DNA of 64,000 bases from Hydnum rufescens UP504 (GCA_014904985.1 MU128944.1:1-64000), one strand, 5' to 3'; shown: positions 44,624-57,439, counted from the stretch's first letter. Notes: a model not told the origin generated them from the sequence alone. Made by a program: numbers and translations.

Positions 44624-47600
44624 TCAACGACCTTTAGGGACAAGCGTCATCGTACCGGGCATCAAACTACCAAGCGAAATGCAATAAACGGCTAAATACG
44701 TCCCGTCATACTCATCCTTGACTTGGAACCGCACGAAAATTAGATCCCTCATGTCTCCTACACAGTCGAATGGGATGGACACAGTTTGCTGCCAGACTGG
44801 GTTGAAGCCATTGTTCTTCACGACACTGGTGACGCGAGAAATAGTCCGCGCGCCCGATGCATTGTTTGAAGAGCCGCCGGACTCCTGTTTAGGAAGAGAA
44901 TGGGGCGATGACTGCCCAGGCGGGAATGCAACATGCGACCAATCCGGAACATGAAGCGAAACTTCGACATAAGGGTCAACAGTGTGCTTGGTGCTCATCT
45001 CCCGCCCGTTCTGGTCTTTCGGCCGAGGCAACTGTTGGGCCGAGATGATCTCGTAACGGAGACCATATAAGTATTGCAAATTGACACGGATAATGTGGAC
45101 GCTCTACCGTCACGTCGAGGAAATGCTTCGTTCGCTTCGTTAAAAGCTCCTTGTCCTTGGACCGCAACGCGAAAGGCTTAAGAACATATCCAGATCGCCC
45201 ATTCCGCTGGAACATGGCATAATTCATCATGTAGCCTAAGTCTGAATCCCGGATGAGAATCCAGAAGTGGGGAGAGAAAGGATAAGATGGCGAACCGAAA
45301 GTCTGCCAGTTGATGGCAACCAACTGGGCCCCCGAAGCCCAATATCGATGAGGCTCATAGTTGGATGAACTGAGCCTTGTTCCACTTGGATAGATTCGAA
45401 CCACATGCGTTCGATTGTGCTTGAGGAGATCTATCATACTTTCCTTGACCATTCTATTGGCCTGCTTCTCCGAAAGTGAGAAAACATGCTCGACGGCGTA
45501 TTGCTCCTTTTTGTTTAAACCGCGACACTTCACGCCCACAGTATACACCAAAAGAGATGCCAATGCAAAGGACATCTTCAATTTGGGGCGTTCAGACGAC
45601 TGCGAATTGCGCCGCGCCGCGCTCTGTTCCTCCAGTGGTGCGAGGCTCTTTTGCGTATATGGCGGTGCGGGAGGGGAACTATTGGAATCACTAGTATGAG
45701 GAGACGTGACTTTCTCTCGCACTCGTGAGACCAGATTCCGAGTTCGGGAGAGGTCTCGTTTCAATTCTATATTCGGTGGAGACCAAAAGTCAGTCAAACT
45801 TAGGAATGACTATGGGGGATTCTGAAGGAAAATATACTCACCTTTGACTGGTGTTTCAAAGTCAGAGTTTGAAGTCTCAGTGGATGAGGTCTCTGTGAGC
45901 AGGGATTCAACGGGCTCTGATGCTTGAGGAAGCGTATCCCCTGGTGGGAGAGAGGAACAGATTCTTGGCCTGCTGATCATCAGACGACGTAAATCACAGT
46001 AAAGGGGGGAGGAACGGTCATAACAGATACCTTGAGCAAGATCTTGTACTTTAACTGCTCTGGACTGGGAAGTGCCTCGAAGATCTCCTCTCCCTCGATG
46101 GGCGCAGCAAGCAACATGTCCGCAAACTCCCGTTTCATAACATCCGCAATCAGATCTTGCTGCTCAAGACTGCAATGAATCTCGGCGGATATGATGACTG
46201 GATAGGGCGATGCGATGAACGCATATTTCGCAATCGCGCGAACGACGTCCGCGAGAGAGATCTTTGTCGTCAGAGTGCGCCCGTGGAAGATAACGGGCCC
46301 GTCGTCGCCGTCCCATATATCTACTGTGGGACAAACCCAATGACATATTTATTTTCAGCAGGCGAGTGTGGTCCATGGTGTAGTGGATAGAGGGTCTCAC
46401 GCTCGACACTGCGACAGCCATGTAGCAGGGCACGAATGTACCCTTCAATCGTGCTATCGCCTATGAACTGATGGCCAACAAGATACGTATTATGCGAGGA
46501 CGAGATGAAATACTCGGGAAGGGGTCGAGTCATATCATGCCAGGCCTTCAGCGCGTGGTCTTGAAATGGAGAGTTGTCAGCGGAGAGGAGGAAGGAGGTG
46601 AATGCACCTATGGACCACGATAAATAGGGCAGGGCGTCATCGCTCGAAGAAACAGCGGAAGTAGTACCGTCGGAGGTGGTCTAATTGGAGCCACTGGAGG
46701 AATCGGAAGTAACATCGATGAGGCCAATTGGGAAGGAGTAGAGAATGGATCAGACAACTGGGATAGTGATTGAGTCCGAGCTTCCATCGTCTGGGCGGAT
46801 TGCGATGACGACGAAGAGTCGCGAGAGGCGTAGCGCGTGAAGAGTTTGTGGAGTTCGGGCCTCCCAAGATCGGACTGCTTAAGGGTGACAACCAAAACCT
46901 TAAACATGAAGTTGACAAGGACTCACACGTTGAGTGTTCCGCATGAAATTCTCGAATACTTCAAATGTGAATTCATCGTTACTTCCCTTTGCCATCGCGT
47001 ATATATCGGATACGTCTGGCCTTGACTTGAGAAGCGTTACAAATCGACGGAAATCGGTGAAATCTAGATATCCGCGACTCTGCACATCAGCTTCCTGTGA
47101 TCCAAAACAAACTTGTCGGAAATCATAACTTTCCCAATATAACAAACTGAAAGTTCGACACACCATAAAGCGATTTAGAAGGTCGAGACGTGGGCTGTTG
47201 ATGTTCAGACGTCTACACATTTGCTCGATCTCTTCAAAACTAAGTTTGTGATCTCCAGACTGATCCGCGTCCTTCCAATATTGCTTCTCCCAGACCATCT
47301 GTCGCCTTTCCATGTTCCCCAAACCACTCATAAGATCCTGTCGCAGCGAATGTAGCTGCCGCAGAGTGGTGTTCCACATGTGAAATACATCGTTAGTGAA
47401 AGCAACCATATGAAGCGTTTTGTATTTTCCGTCCGCGATATAAATCACCGTGAGCCATGTTTCTTCAAATGTAAGGGCAATATTGAACTGTTCGCGATAG
47501 TAACGTGTTTCGGGTCCCGAGCGGATTTCCTTGATATTTTCGATGGCAACTGGGAATAAAACCATGTTCGGTCAGCGATCCCCGCGAAAAAACATTGGAT

Positions 47601-48264
47601 ACTCACTGATTCCAGATTTCTTAGATTGCCAAAGAACCTGTCCAAGATCAGCATCGAGGCGAAAGACACGATTTTTCTTCTCCTTGGCGGATATTTTAAG
47701 CATCGGAGTTCCTTGCTGCAGCAGCGCAGGGACAGTGACATCGACTTCTTCTTGAACACCGGTAGTTGCCTCATGAAAGGGAGAGCTGGAGACAGAGGGG
47801 GACTGTTTCGGAGGATTCGCTTGTTCGACAACTGGAGAACGGGAGGAATCGTGAAGTCGATTTGAGGGAATGAAGTGGGGAGAGATGTGTATATTGGACT
47901 CAATTGAAGGTGCCGATGGGAATCGAGAGAGAGGGTGGAAAGAGGGGGACGCGGGAACGCCTAGAAATGACAGCGTGGGGCGAGAAAGCGAAGATTCTGA
48001 TTGGGCACGAACATGACGTCCTTTGCGTGTAAAGGATTTGGTGGTGGCAAGGACAAAGTGCCTTACCGAGGATGCAGCACTCGAGCTGGCCCTCCTACCA
48101 CGCGAAGTGGTACTTGCTGGTTGAGGGGCCCCCGGGAGTGAAGCGGAGGGAGCAGAAGAGAAGAGACCGTATGCTTTATCCTTGAAACGTTTTAACGAGA
48201 GATAAGATGAAGATGACGCAGTGTTATTTGAGGGAAGCAAGGTGAGAGATGGTGATGTAGACAT
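44624..48264 (-). CDS. PLC1: Phosphoinositide-specific phospholipase C
   Basis: It cleaves PIP2 to diacylglycerol and inositol trisphosphate at the plasma membrane, Ca2+-dependent. The start [10 protein letters not shown] at 48264 begins a long Ser-rich N-terminus. A PH-like domain follows (about 47750-47370), then an EF-hand whose loop reads [14 protein letters not shown] (about 47250). The X domain has SSHNTYL (catalytic His at about 46494) and VIFHGR (second His at about 46284). The Y domain contains NWQTF and [10 protein letters not shown] (about 45330-45170). A C2 domain with [13 protein letters not shown] and NPVWQQT follows to the stop at 44624. Domain order and both catalytic His match fungal delta-type PLC. 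Introns interrupt it in several places (near 46920, 47560, 45835). Confidence 0.93.
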
Positions 48265-49037
48265 GGTAAGTGATTGGGAGCAAGTTCAGGTCAGCCCAGA
48301 CGGGCGAGAGGACAATGGAGAAAGGGAAGGACAAGCCAACTGGCCTGTCACAGGAAGGCAGGTTGGGTTAGGTTTTAAGTTTCCTTGTACAGTACAATAA
48401 TCCGGCACCGGCGGACCCCGCGCGTACATTGGCGCTCTGGATTCATCCTTAAGCGCCGTGCCGCCAAAATCCTGGCACAAGACCCCAATATTCGTGATGC
48501 ACACACGATCCACCGTCATTCCCAGGCAGGCAAACCCCACTCCGGTCCTCGCTATATCAATCCAACTTCTCTATATATAATTATTGTGGGGTGGGGATGA
48601 TCCACCTGACCCTCTACCATTTAGTAGCCTGCACATGCCCTTCCCTAAGCAGTTGGATTATTGCGGTCCCCCCCCCCATGCCCATGCCAGTAAAACCACC
48701 ATCAACAGGGGAGATATCCGTGTTTTAGCACCCAAAGTTCACATAACTTACCACATGGCGCTTAAACTGTCCTGGACAATTACAGAATAGGTATGGCTAT
48801 CACAAATGGGTGGCCAAGAGCAGCATCTATCCCGTCGGCGAGCTCCCCCCGACCTTGTCATTACCTTCTAATTCATGGGAAATTGTAGCGTGCGCTCCGA
48901 ATAACGCCCCGGCGGTAGAGGTATACAGAGGTTCGATGGGGCATATGAGAGCAATGAGGGAAGATTATCGAGTACTCCTTGGCTCTGGGTCATCCCTACT
49001 TGGGCGAAGAGGCCATCGCCAAGATGGTTGGACCGAC

Positions 49038-50354
49038 TCAGGGGATCGAATAAGTGATCCAGCGTTGACTATCCAACCCGTCGCCGCCAGCTCCATCCAC
49101 CCAAGCACGGACGAACGAGGCAACAACTGTTTTCACTCCCCATCCAAATACGACTATTCCCGTCGTGAAGAGAGGATGACAATCCAATGCCACTGCAAAG
49201 ACCATGAGATGACTCCCTATCCTCGAGGAAATAATCACTGCCCTTACCTCTCAGCCCGAATCCCGCAGCCATACCTCCAAGCATATTGCGTACGACCCAT
49301 TCACGATCCAGTTTGTCTTCATCAAAAGCCTCCATCACTGTCTGCACCCAGGAATACCAAGTAGCAGATTCTGGAACCCCGAAGGAACTCCCCGATGAGG
49401 GAGAAGCTGGGCGCCAGATAGACAAGAGCAGGAGAAGAGAGAGCTTTGTGAGCGAGCTGTAGAACAACACTAGTGGAATATGTGAAAGCCTATGCATCAC
49501 AAGGGAGTTGCAGTGAACAAGGCAGTGCAAGGTGATGACGATCTCACCGCAGCTGCTGTCTAGTAGAGGAGAGTGTACGGTGCTTCAGAAGACTCAAGAC
49601 GATCCAGCATGCTAGTGTAATCGCGGCATGAAATGCTATACTCTCTGTACGAGAATGTCAAAAACGGATTATGTAGCCAGTGTAGAACTGACCTATCAGA
49701 CATGCGATTGAAATTCGTATGAAAGATAGGCCAGCGTCAGACGCCCAGGTCCAGAACGCAGGTGTAGAAGCCGAAATAGGATCTTTTCCCCAGGGAATAT
49801 TAGGGTCAGAGACGCGCCGTTGAAATACGACAGAGAGGGGCTTTACAGCGATACGACCATCGAATATCTGTACGTTCATAAGGACCAACCAAGAAAATTT
49901 GTCCACACAGGAGTGCCACGCACATGCATCCAAGAATATCAGTGCAGCACCCAATTTCACGCACAATTTCCAAATAATCTTCTTGATACCTGGTCAGACG
50001 TGCATTGCTGGAAGTAGGCGGGACACACTTTGTCCGATGCGTTGTCCACAGAAGCTGAAGCGCTATCATTGCTTTCCGTGACTCTGCGCGGTTGGGAAGC
50101 ACGATTAAACAACAAATGACGGTATACGCCCTGCTTGAGTAGGATGAGATCAAGAACGATCGTCAATAGGTCATGCTCGACGTAAGGATCCGTGAAGGAA
50201 AGGCAGGCGACCTATTATTCGTGCCGTTGATTTAGATGCCATCGCCGGTGATAACGAAATAACTGACGCATTGGGATAGACGGAGGTTGCTCTCTGATTG
50301 ATACACGGTATACAGATATTCAGCAGGCTTCGTACATGTCGTACAGAGAGGCAT
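49038..50354 (-). CDS. ARV1: Arv1 lipid-homeostasis protein
   Basis: Arv1 is an ER membrane protein needed for sterol distribution and GPI-anchor synthesis. The start at 50354 gives MPLCTTCTKPAEYLYTVYQ. The N-terminal zinc-binding domain pairs CTTC with CVAC, which is created by splicing an intron of about 57 nt. YVEHDLLTIVLDLILLKQ and YRHLLFN follow, the Arv1 family signature. After an intron (GTGTGT...AAG) come membrane segments (KLGAALIFLDA; FIRISIACLIG; LACWIVLSLL; IPLVLFYSSLTKLSLLLLLS). A conserved C-terminal part DREWVVRNMLGGMAAGFGLR and a last hydrophobic exon end at 49038. About six exons. It points away from PLC1's start, with a 770-base gap (48265-49037) that holds no gene I can support. 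Confidence 0.85.
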
Positions 50355-50399
50355 GGCCCGCAATTTCGGAGTTATGCGATTCGATATAACGCGACTTGG

Positions 50400-51270
50400 C
50401 ACAAAGTACTGTAAACAACCATCTACGCTCAGCTAGGATATCATTTTGAAAGGGACGGCCTCCTTGATGCTGGAGCTGGGGAAAGGAAAGGGAATTCACC
50501 TTAATTCACAGTCCACTCATGCTGGGGCCAAGCTCCGTCGCTATCATGACAACACGCCAAGCCCGAACGGTAAACACCCGAAATCCTTATGCCTGGTTTC
50601 GATAACTTGTTGAGAGGCGAGGAGTTTACTGATCATCTTCCATAGCAGACAGATGTCATCTTGACGCGAAGTGGGAAACATTCGGACATAGGAGACGATC
50701 TCGCACCATGGCCACCGGATTGTCCACATCTCTCATCTCTGGAATGGAGAGCACAGCAATCTATCATATCTATCTATCCAGAACTCAATTGACGAGCACC
50801 AAAGGTGGCAGACAAAGACATATTCCTCAAAACATGCATATGGAGTCACTCAATGGGGGCCAATCGTATCAATGACCACACCGGGCCTGTGGATCAGGAC
50901 TAAGGCCTGTTTGATGAGTGCAGAACCTTGAACTCGTCTTCTCCTCCACTTCAAACTCCTCTAGCAACCCCGCGTCCACGTCCATAATATAATCTAATGG
51001 GTCCCAGAATGCCTATTAAGGGCTTGATGGGCCTGATGCTCTGAATCCAACTAATAAAGAGGCTCACCGCCAGGGAAACATACAGCCATAAAAGAAGGAA
51101 ATTAAGCAACGTGCAACGTGGAACAGCCGTGCTCCTGGACTTCGGCTCTTAGAACTACCATAAACGTCAATCGTCTATAGCACGGACACACTTATGCTGA
51201 TTCGAAGGCCTTTATTTATGCTTTCGGTTCTAGCTCTCTCGCTTATAAGAAAATATTAACGACGACATTA
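50400..51270. other. Interval with possible small minus-strand exons, no recognised gene
   Basis: On the minus strand two stretches look coding by composition. One, at about 51000-50875, reads DPLDYIMDVDAGLLEEFEVE and follows an intron-like GTGAGC...TTAATAG. The other, at about 50735-50580, includes MRDVDNPVAMVR. I cannot connect them or name a family. Confidence 0.25.
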
Positions 51271-51503
51271 CTATTTGGTAGTTAAATTCCAGATGAATTT
51301 CGTACAGGTCTTGCGAGCCAATGTGTACGACGAGCATGCAGTTGAATGAAATAAACTAACCTTCGTACATCGCGCACACGAATGGATGAAACTACAGAAA
51401 ATACATAAGGACGGGAGGATGATCAAATGACGAATGAATACAGTGCAGCCATATCGTAATGCAAAGTCGCTGCGTCCACGGGATGAGTCGTACACAACAT
51501 CAC

Positions 51504-53252
51504 CTACAGAATGCCGAGACCGAACCGGAGACCGACAATGCAAAGTGACACTGTGATACCAACACCAACACCAAGCCCGAAAACAGCCCATGATATACCC
51601 CATCTTCTGGGGCGTGAAGAGGTATTCCTAGTCCCGGGTGCCGAGGCGTCTGTTCGGAAAAGATACTTGTTTGCTAATGCTGGCATGAGAGAAAATGCCA
51701 GCCGAGCGACCGAACGAAGATGAAGAGGATCGCCGTGTGATTGAGTTGAATCGGCCCCTCCAACGGACTCGGGACTTCGTTGGTGCCCACTAAAGTCACC
51801 TCTGACATAGGAAGCCGTGCTCTTGTCTCCCTCTGGCCTCATCTTTATCAAGGCCAGCGAATTTAACTTGACTGTCATGAACGTCCCGAGAAAACCGAGT
51901 TTCCCAATTCCACATCCACTCGCTGCCGTCGCTTGGTGACTTGACTGAAGGGAAGGTGGGCTGGATACCCGACACTTGCAGGATGCCTCCTGGGACGGGT
52001 CGCGACGGATCGGATTGGGGTCTGCGCCGGAGTGTATGGGTGCCACTCACAAGCATGGATGAGGATGGTGAAGAAGAAAGATGACGGAGGGCAGCATTTA
52101 AGTCCCGCCAACGTAGAAATCGCTCTGCTGCTTCAGTTCGAAGGTGCTCGAGGGTGCTTGGGGTGTGAAAGATGTTATCACGCAACTGTAAAAGAGATCC
52201 GGGCCGAAGGGAAGAGAGTGCAGTAGCAGTAGAAGAGATGGGACCTAAATTGATTGCTGGGGCATGACGAGAATGAACATGCGACGGTGCAAGAGTAGGG
52301 ACAGGCATTGGGATGAGTGGAACGTGTGCAGAAAGCTCAGTCATGAGCGTGTGGTCCATCTGAGAAGATGCTAAAGAAAGAAAGAACATGTGAGGCATAG
52401 GGTAATGGGGAGATAGAAATTTGGCTACATACGGGGCGAGAGAAGAAAGATAAATCCAGTATAAAGACGCGTGCTTGAGGATGTGAGGAGTGGGATGAAA
52501 GATGTCGTAGATGGCTCTGAATCGTTTAGGAGTTGGTCGATCGCTGAAAAGGGCTGATGAATGACGCTCAGAATGGAGTCCAATATAATCTGAGGCTGCC
52601 AGTGTTCGTATTCCATCAGGAAATGCATTTTCTACGGGGCAATATGGAAAATGTGCTTACCTCCTGATGTTCTTCATATTCCGCAACGAATATTTCCACG
52701 TTACGGCGTCGTTCGCGGTCTGGAGACTGAAGAGGGTCTCGATCGCGCAAGGGGATGGTGGAAGCACATAGAACCGGATAACCATCAGACGATGTGGACC
52801 ATTCATTCACCTCAGAGACCAAAGGCGTTCCGATAACAAGGCTTTCAGCTGCTGACTTGCACCCAAGAGATCTTCGACCCATGACCCACAATCGTAGATT
52901 TCCGATGGCCTCTCCCACACCTGCATTATTATTATGTCTCGTATCTGGGAGAGTGAGGGAAGGAATGATAAGCGTCTTAGAGGAAGTATCTTCGTTAAGG
53001 GACGGGTGGAGGACCGGAGAAGAGGCCTCGGAGAGGAAGAGGGAAGAATTCAGTGAGCTCAAAGGAAATCTGAAGCCATCGAGCTAGGAGTTCCTGGTAT
53101 CGAATTCACATCACGTTCGCGATGTCGAGGTGAAGATGGTGGGGAGGGAAGAGAACAATAGACCGCGGAGAATTAGGAGGCGAATGAGTGGAAACCTGAG
53201 ATAAAGGGGGAACGTCGGCGAGCGGTGTTCGCTCAACGAAGGGAGCAGACAT
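51504..53252 (-). CDS. Unrecognised membrane-anchored protein
   Basis: It starts at 53252 with MSAPFVERTPLADVPPLSQ and a Ser/Pro-rich region. A folded-looking middle follows (LRLWVMGRRSLGCKSAAESL, NVEIFVAEYEEHQEV, about 52980-52660). A segment with RTEAAERFLRWRDLNAALRH lies at about 52110. The C-terminal hydrophobic helix ISWAVFGLGVGVGITVSLCI (about 51580) is followed by only about ten residues, suggesting a tail-anchored topology. Introns lie near 52660-52625 and 52440-52400. The frame breaks near 53145 (a G-run on the plus strand looks one base short) and again near 53080. I know no function. The start is 129 bases from the divergent ATP synthase gamma gene. Confidence 0.6.
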
Positions 53253-53381
53253 ATTGATATGATCAGGATGTTGGGTATGAGGGGCTATCCAGAAACGGAG
53301 GAGAGAGCCAGGTTCACTTCCGATTTCCCGAATTAGCTTTCACGGGTATTGCCGGGAAGCTCTCCACCTGTCTCCATCCCG
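53253..53381. promoter_or_regulatory. Shared divergent promoter, 129 bp
   Basis: Only 129 bases separate the start codons of the minus-strand membrane protein and the plus-strand ATP synthase gamma gene, so both must be driven from here. I see no clear TATA box. Confidence 0.5.
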
Positions 53382-54735
53382 ATGCTCGCTCGTTCTGTCC
53401 GTCCCACTTTGGCAACGGCCTCCCAGGCCACTGCCATCCAGGTCTGAGCTACACCATGCTCTATTCGTACCCTCTCACATCTTGTTACAGGCACGGAACA
53501 TGGCAACATTGCGTGAGATCGAATTGCGGTTAAAGGCAAACCCTTTGCTTTGTCCTGTTGGAATTTGACTAACACTTTTGTAGTCCGTCAGAAACATCGA
53601 AAAGATTACCAAGGCAAGCTAGGTTATCTTTTGTCTTATAAGTGAAGCGTTGCTGAAGGGCGCGTGTCCAGTCCATGAAAATGATAGCTTCGACCAAGCT
53701 AGCAAAGGCTCAGCGAGCCATGCAGAACGCGAAAACCTATGGTCAAGCAAATAGCGGTCAGTAGGGACATTCTGGATCTTAACATGTGACTCAATACAAA
53801 CTGTATCTAGAGGTCTTCAAAAACGCTCAAGCCCTTCGGGGGGCAAGAAGCTCTTTGTGGTCGTTTCCTCCGATCGTGGGCTATGCGGTGGCATTCACTC
53901 GTCCGTCACTAAGCAAGCCCGTCGCTTGATTGCTGATGGGAATCAAGACGCCCGTGTCGTGGTCCTTGGTGATAAGAGCAAGAGCCAACTTGTGCGTCTG
54001 GCACCGGATAATCTACTCCTCACTTTCAATCAAATCGGCAAAGATGTTCCCACCTTCGCTGATGCTGCCGTCATCGCCGACTACATAACCAAGAGTGGTG
54101 CTGAATTTGATTCGGTACGCGCATTCGCTGTGCTTAGCGCAACTACTTTCTTACCTTCCGTTCCAAGATCAATATTGTATACAATAGATTCGTATCCGCT
54201 ATTTCCTACGAAGCTGCTGTGGTCGAGGTCGCTAATGAAGACGCTCTTCGCGAAGCTCGTACGATAACCCCAACATGTCATTCACCCATTCTTCATGACA
54301 TATGATGCCTTTTTCTGTAGCCAACTTCAAGCAGTATGAGATGGAGGAAGACGTGACCAAAGATCTCGCAGGAATTTTCTATTGCTAACGCAATCTACGC
54401 CAGCCTCATGGAAGGTCACGCTGCAGAAATTAGCTCCAAGTATGTACCCCGACATTCACCTTTATCATCGTTCTTATGTATCTTCCATCTAGGCGTAACG
54501 CTATGGACAATGCGTCCAAGGTACGGTACCTGGTTGGCCTCATCCGCTTTAATGTCTAATTGATGTCCTCTTAGAATGCCGGGGACATGATTGGCACCCT
54601 TCAAATGAAGTACAATCGTGGGCGACAGGCAGCCATTACCAATGAGCTTGTTGATATCATTACCGGTTCGTGTTCATCATCAAATATTTGCAATGGGACC
54701 TCATTTTGTGGTGTCCAGGCGCTAGCGCTCTATAG
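53382..54735 (+). CDS. ATP3: Mitochondrial F1-ATP synthase gamma subunit
   Basis: The gamma subunit is the rotating central stalk of F1. Exon 1 encodes a mitochondrial presequence (MLARSVRPTLATASQATAIQ), then ARNMATLREIELRLK, SVRNIEKITK and SMKMIASTKLAKAQRAMQ, the conserved N-terminal helix. The middle shows LFVVVSSDRGLCGGIHSSV (53850). The C-terminal helix includes AEISSKRNAMDNASKNAGDM and ends VDIITGASAL at 54735. Two early introns use GC at the 5' splice site (after RLK near 53532 and after ITK near 53612). At 54371 an extra G breaks the frame between DLA and EFSIANAIYASL, a stretch conserved in the family, so an assembly insertion is likely. Confidence 0.92.
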
Positions 54736-54882
54736 ACGACACTTGGGGACTCTCGGGCCGGCGCTACTAGAATCAGAACATATTTTTGAATGTAGATGTT
54801 GTTCCGTACACTCGATTCAGTGGACCCAAGCAGCTTTCCGCCCCCCCTCCTTTCAATCTTTTCCAAGTAAAGGGTCGGAGCA

Positions 54883-55528
54883 CTGAGTTAAAATTCTTGA
54901 TAGTATTTTATCTCCAACTACAACAAGAATGAGCACCTTCGTGATCAGGGAAGGCATGTGGGGGTTACGGACCTTGGAAACGATCCCAGAAGCCTTAAGT
55001 TTGGCAATGGGACCTTGCCTGTGTCTGTTTGAGCGCAAATGTGAGCATCGCCTTGACTGTTATAGTCGCTTTCCTTACACATGGACGGCGGCGAGATTCT
55101 CATATCTGGGACGATTCAATGCTTAGTTCCACGGGGAGGATGACGTGGAGATCGAGTGCTTGCCTTTCAAATACCGCGAATTCCTAGACGGCAGCGATCA
55201 ATCAGTTACAAGTCTGAGAGCAAGAATCGAGTTGGAACTCGCACGTCACCATAACGAGTGATACGGTATTCCAAGGCACCAGCCTTCCTGTTTCAAGCTT
55301 GGATCGTCCGGAGCTCCGACGGCATAATCACGGACCTCTATCATGGCCTTGGCAAGGTCGTCTGCGCGACCTGGCTTCGCTGTGGCCTAAGAGTGTGGTA
55401 GATTCAAATACCAATGAGAGGGGGCGAAGGAGATAACAGAAGATCCACTGAACAAGAGCGAAGACGGTCACTGGGACCGTCCACTTCCCCGCCGCCGTAT
55501 CTTGTTCGAGGGCTTCCAGAGAGGCCAT
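54883..55528 (-). CDS. Possible multi-exon gene, unrecognised
   Basis: On the minus strand from 55528 (MASLEALEQDTAAGKWT) the frame can be joined, after removing an intron-like GTCCCAGTG...TTAG, to a well-composed stretch. It reads ADDLAKAMIEVRDYAVGAPD followed by DPSLKQEGWCLGIPYHS. Further frames (FERQALDLHVILPVEL, about 55190; IAKLKASGIVSKVRNPHMPS, about 54990) may belong to it. I do not recognise the family and the exon structure is a guess. Confidence 0.3.
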
Positions 55529-55529
55529 G

Positions 55530-56163
55530 ATGTGTATTCAGAGTGCTGTGAGGCGATGGTAATTCGACTGAGATTGCAGACTGGGGTAGAATTACGATCG
55601 GTACAGTTACGATTCTTAAAGAATTTCAAGAGTCAAGACCCGGTCACGGTGACCCCATGACATATTGCTTACGGGCACGCTGGGGTTCCCGAACCATCAT
55701 CAGTCATCAATGTCTCTCCCGTTTTGGGGTGCCTAATCGTCCCAGAAGGGGCCTCGGTCACAGCCTATCTGCCCGGTACCGGCCCGGGGTTCCCCTTACT
55801 TCGAAAACAGGTCATTACATGCCTCCACACTTCCCCCTTTTTCAGGTCCATCCAGATACAAAGTTTCCACTCTTGGTTTTCAAAAATTATCAATAATTTC
55901 CGAAATAAAGCTTTTCAAATACGAGGGCACCAAAAACAATACAAAACAAATTTAGTCGGCCTCCAAAACAATGTTCCTGAGCTCAGCGTGTCGGGCAGGG
56001 ATACAGGGATTTCTCTCTAGAAAGTATGATGACTGGAAATTTTCTTCGCATACTACTGACTTAAGTTTTCCACGTGACTGTGATGCCACAACTGGTGGCT
56101 TTCTCCAAAGTGGATAGACCTGGCATCAAATAAATTACGATGTCTGCAGACGATAAGAGCGGA
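55530..56163. other. Intergenic, no gene seen
   Basis: A GC-rich part (55640-55800) is followed by an AT-richer part. The short frames here have no recognisable content. Confidence 0.5.
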
Positions 56164-57332
56164 TCAGGGCCTTGTGCCACCGTCCAGCGGCAAGCTCCCA
56201 TCACTTTTCACAATTTTGTAAGAGAAGAAAACCAACTTGAAGGAGAGGGCGATCCCTATGTGCAAGAGGGCGATAAGAACCACCAAGAGGCGAGTGGCTT
56301 TGGCTTCGGCCTGCTCCAATGTTGTCCATCACCATCAAAGAGAACGAAAATGAAGGTGGCCAAGGACGCACCATTACCAGGACTGGATATAGGTTCCGGA
56401 CAAGAAAGAAACCCGAAAGACAGCACGCGATCCCTGCAAGAGTCCAACGAAGGATCTCACTGGGAATGATACAAAGTAATGCAACGGGTCTATCAAAGAC
56501 ACAATTAGCGGAAGCACTACCGCTGACTTTGCAGTAGATAAGCATCGCAAAGACGTACATCCACACTGTCATGCCATATCCCCAAACTGCCAATGCATCA
56601 AGTAACCCCCACTCGCTCACACCAAGGTATTTCAAAACGGCCCACAGTCCCACAGGAACTCCCATGCCATAGGCGTACACAATGCCCACCGCGACACTAA
56701 GGAGTGTGAAGTCGTAATCCCATGGGGTCGAGGATAGATACGAAGAAATGGACGATGCAAGAGAGGAAAAAACAAAGAGGGAAAATATTACTGTAGTGAG
56801 GGTCCAGAACGGCCCGTATAAATCTGGATTCGATTGAAGAATGACAGACACGTAGTCTTCCCGAGGTATAAGTGTGTGGTAGCACCGCGAAAGAACCTAC
56901 GTAGTCAATGGGGAAATGCTCTGCAGGGCTGGCCGGAGAACTGCGCACTGTTTTTGTGTCAACATCGAAGTACTTTCGATAATATTCAACAGTCCAGAAT
57001 GGGGATGGGCCGCCTTCAGAGCGAACATAAGCTGGACCTGCAATCGCGATCCATGTCAGCGGGCTGGGAAGAATTTTCGTGTGGTCTTGCCTCTAGAAGC
57101 ATTCCCTGGTCTTGGAGACGGGCTAGACTCCGGTGTTCCTTCATGATCTGGCGTCAGAAATGCTGCATAACGCGAGTCAAACTCGGGTCCCTAGTCATTA
57201 CTGGAAATGCTTTACATTTGAACTCGAGGGATTCCTGAGGCCCCTGGGGTCAAGCCTGGTGATGAGTGCAGTAGGCAGAAATTCAGGAGGAATATTCACC
57301 TCGTCAGTCTCGAGAACTTGATAGGTGCTCAT
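56164..57332 (-). CDS. Yip1-domain Golgi membrane protein (YIPF1/2-like)
   Basis: Yip1-family proteins are five-pass Golgi/ER membrane proteins that bind Rab GTPases in vesicle traffic. The start at 57332 (MSTYQVLETDE) leads through short exons to the family signature SPFWTVEYYRKYFDVDT (about 57000). After introns comes NPDLYGPFWTLTTVIFSLFV (about 56820), the hallmark of the YIPF1/YIPF2 branch. Further membrane segments follow (YDFTLLSVAVGIVYAYGMGV; ALAVWGYGMTVWMYVFAM; ILRWTLAGIACCLSGFFL). The last exon is best read as KATRLLVVLIALLHIGIALS followed by KLVFFSY, ending at 56164, rather than in the longer shadow frame ending at 56201. Divergent from BRO1, 107 bases apart. Confidence 0.85.
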
Positions 57333-57439
57333 ATTGCGAATAGGTTGAGTCTCGGCTGTCTCCTGAAATTACTACATACGTCGATCTGCAGTGTCATCCA
57401 GCTTTGTCTGGCTTTTGCTAGTAAGCTGTTTAGGGAACT
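57333..57439. promoter_or_regulatory. Shared divergent promoter, 107 bp
   Basis: The Yip1-family gene and BRO1, both membrane-traffic genes, start on opposite sides of this 107-base interval. No core motif is obvious. Confidence 0.45.

Noticed and set aside
56201..56560. Longer C-terminal frame of the Yip1 protein ending at 56201
   Set aside because: The alternative spliced frame ending at 56164 gives a proper last membrane segment; the longer one is polar and unlike the family.
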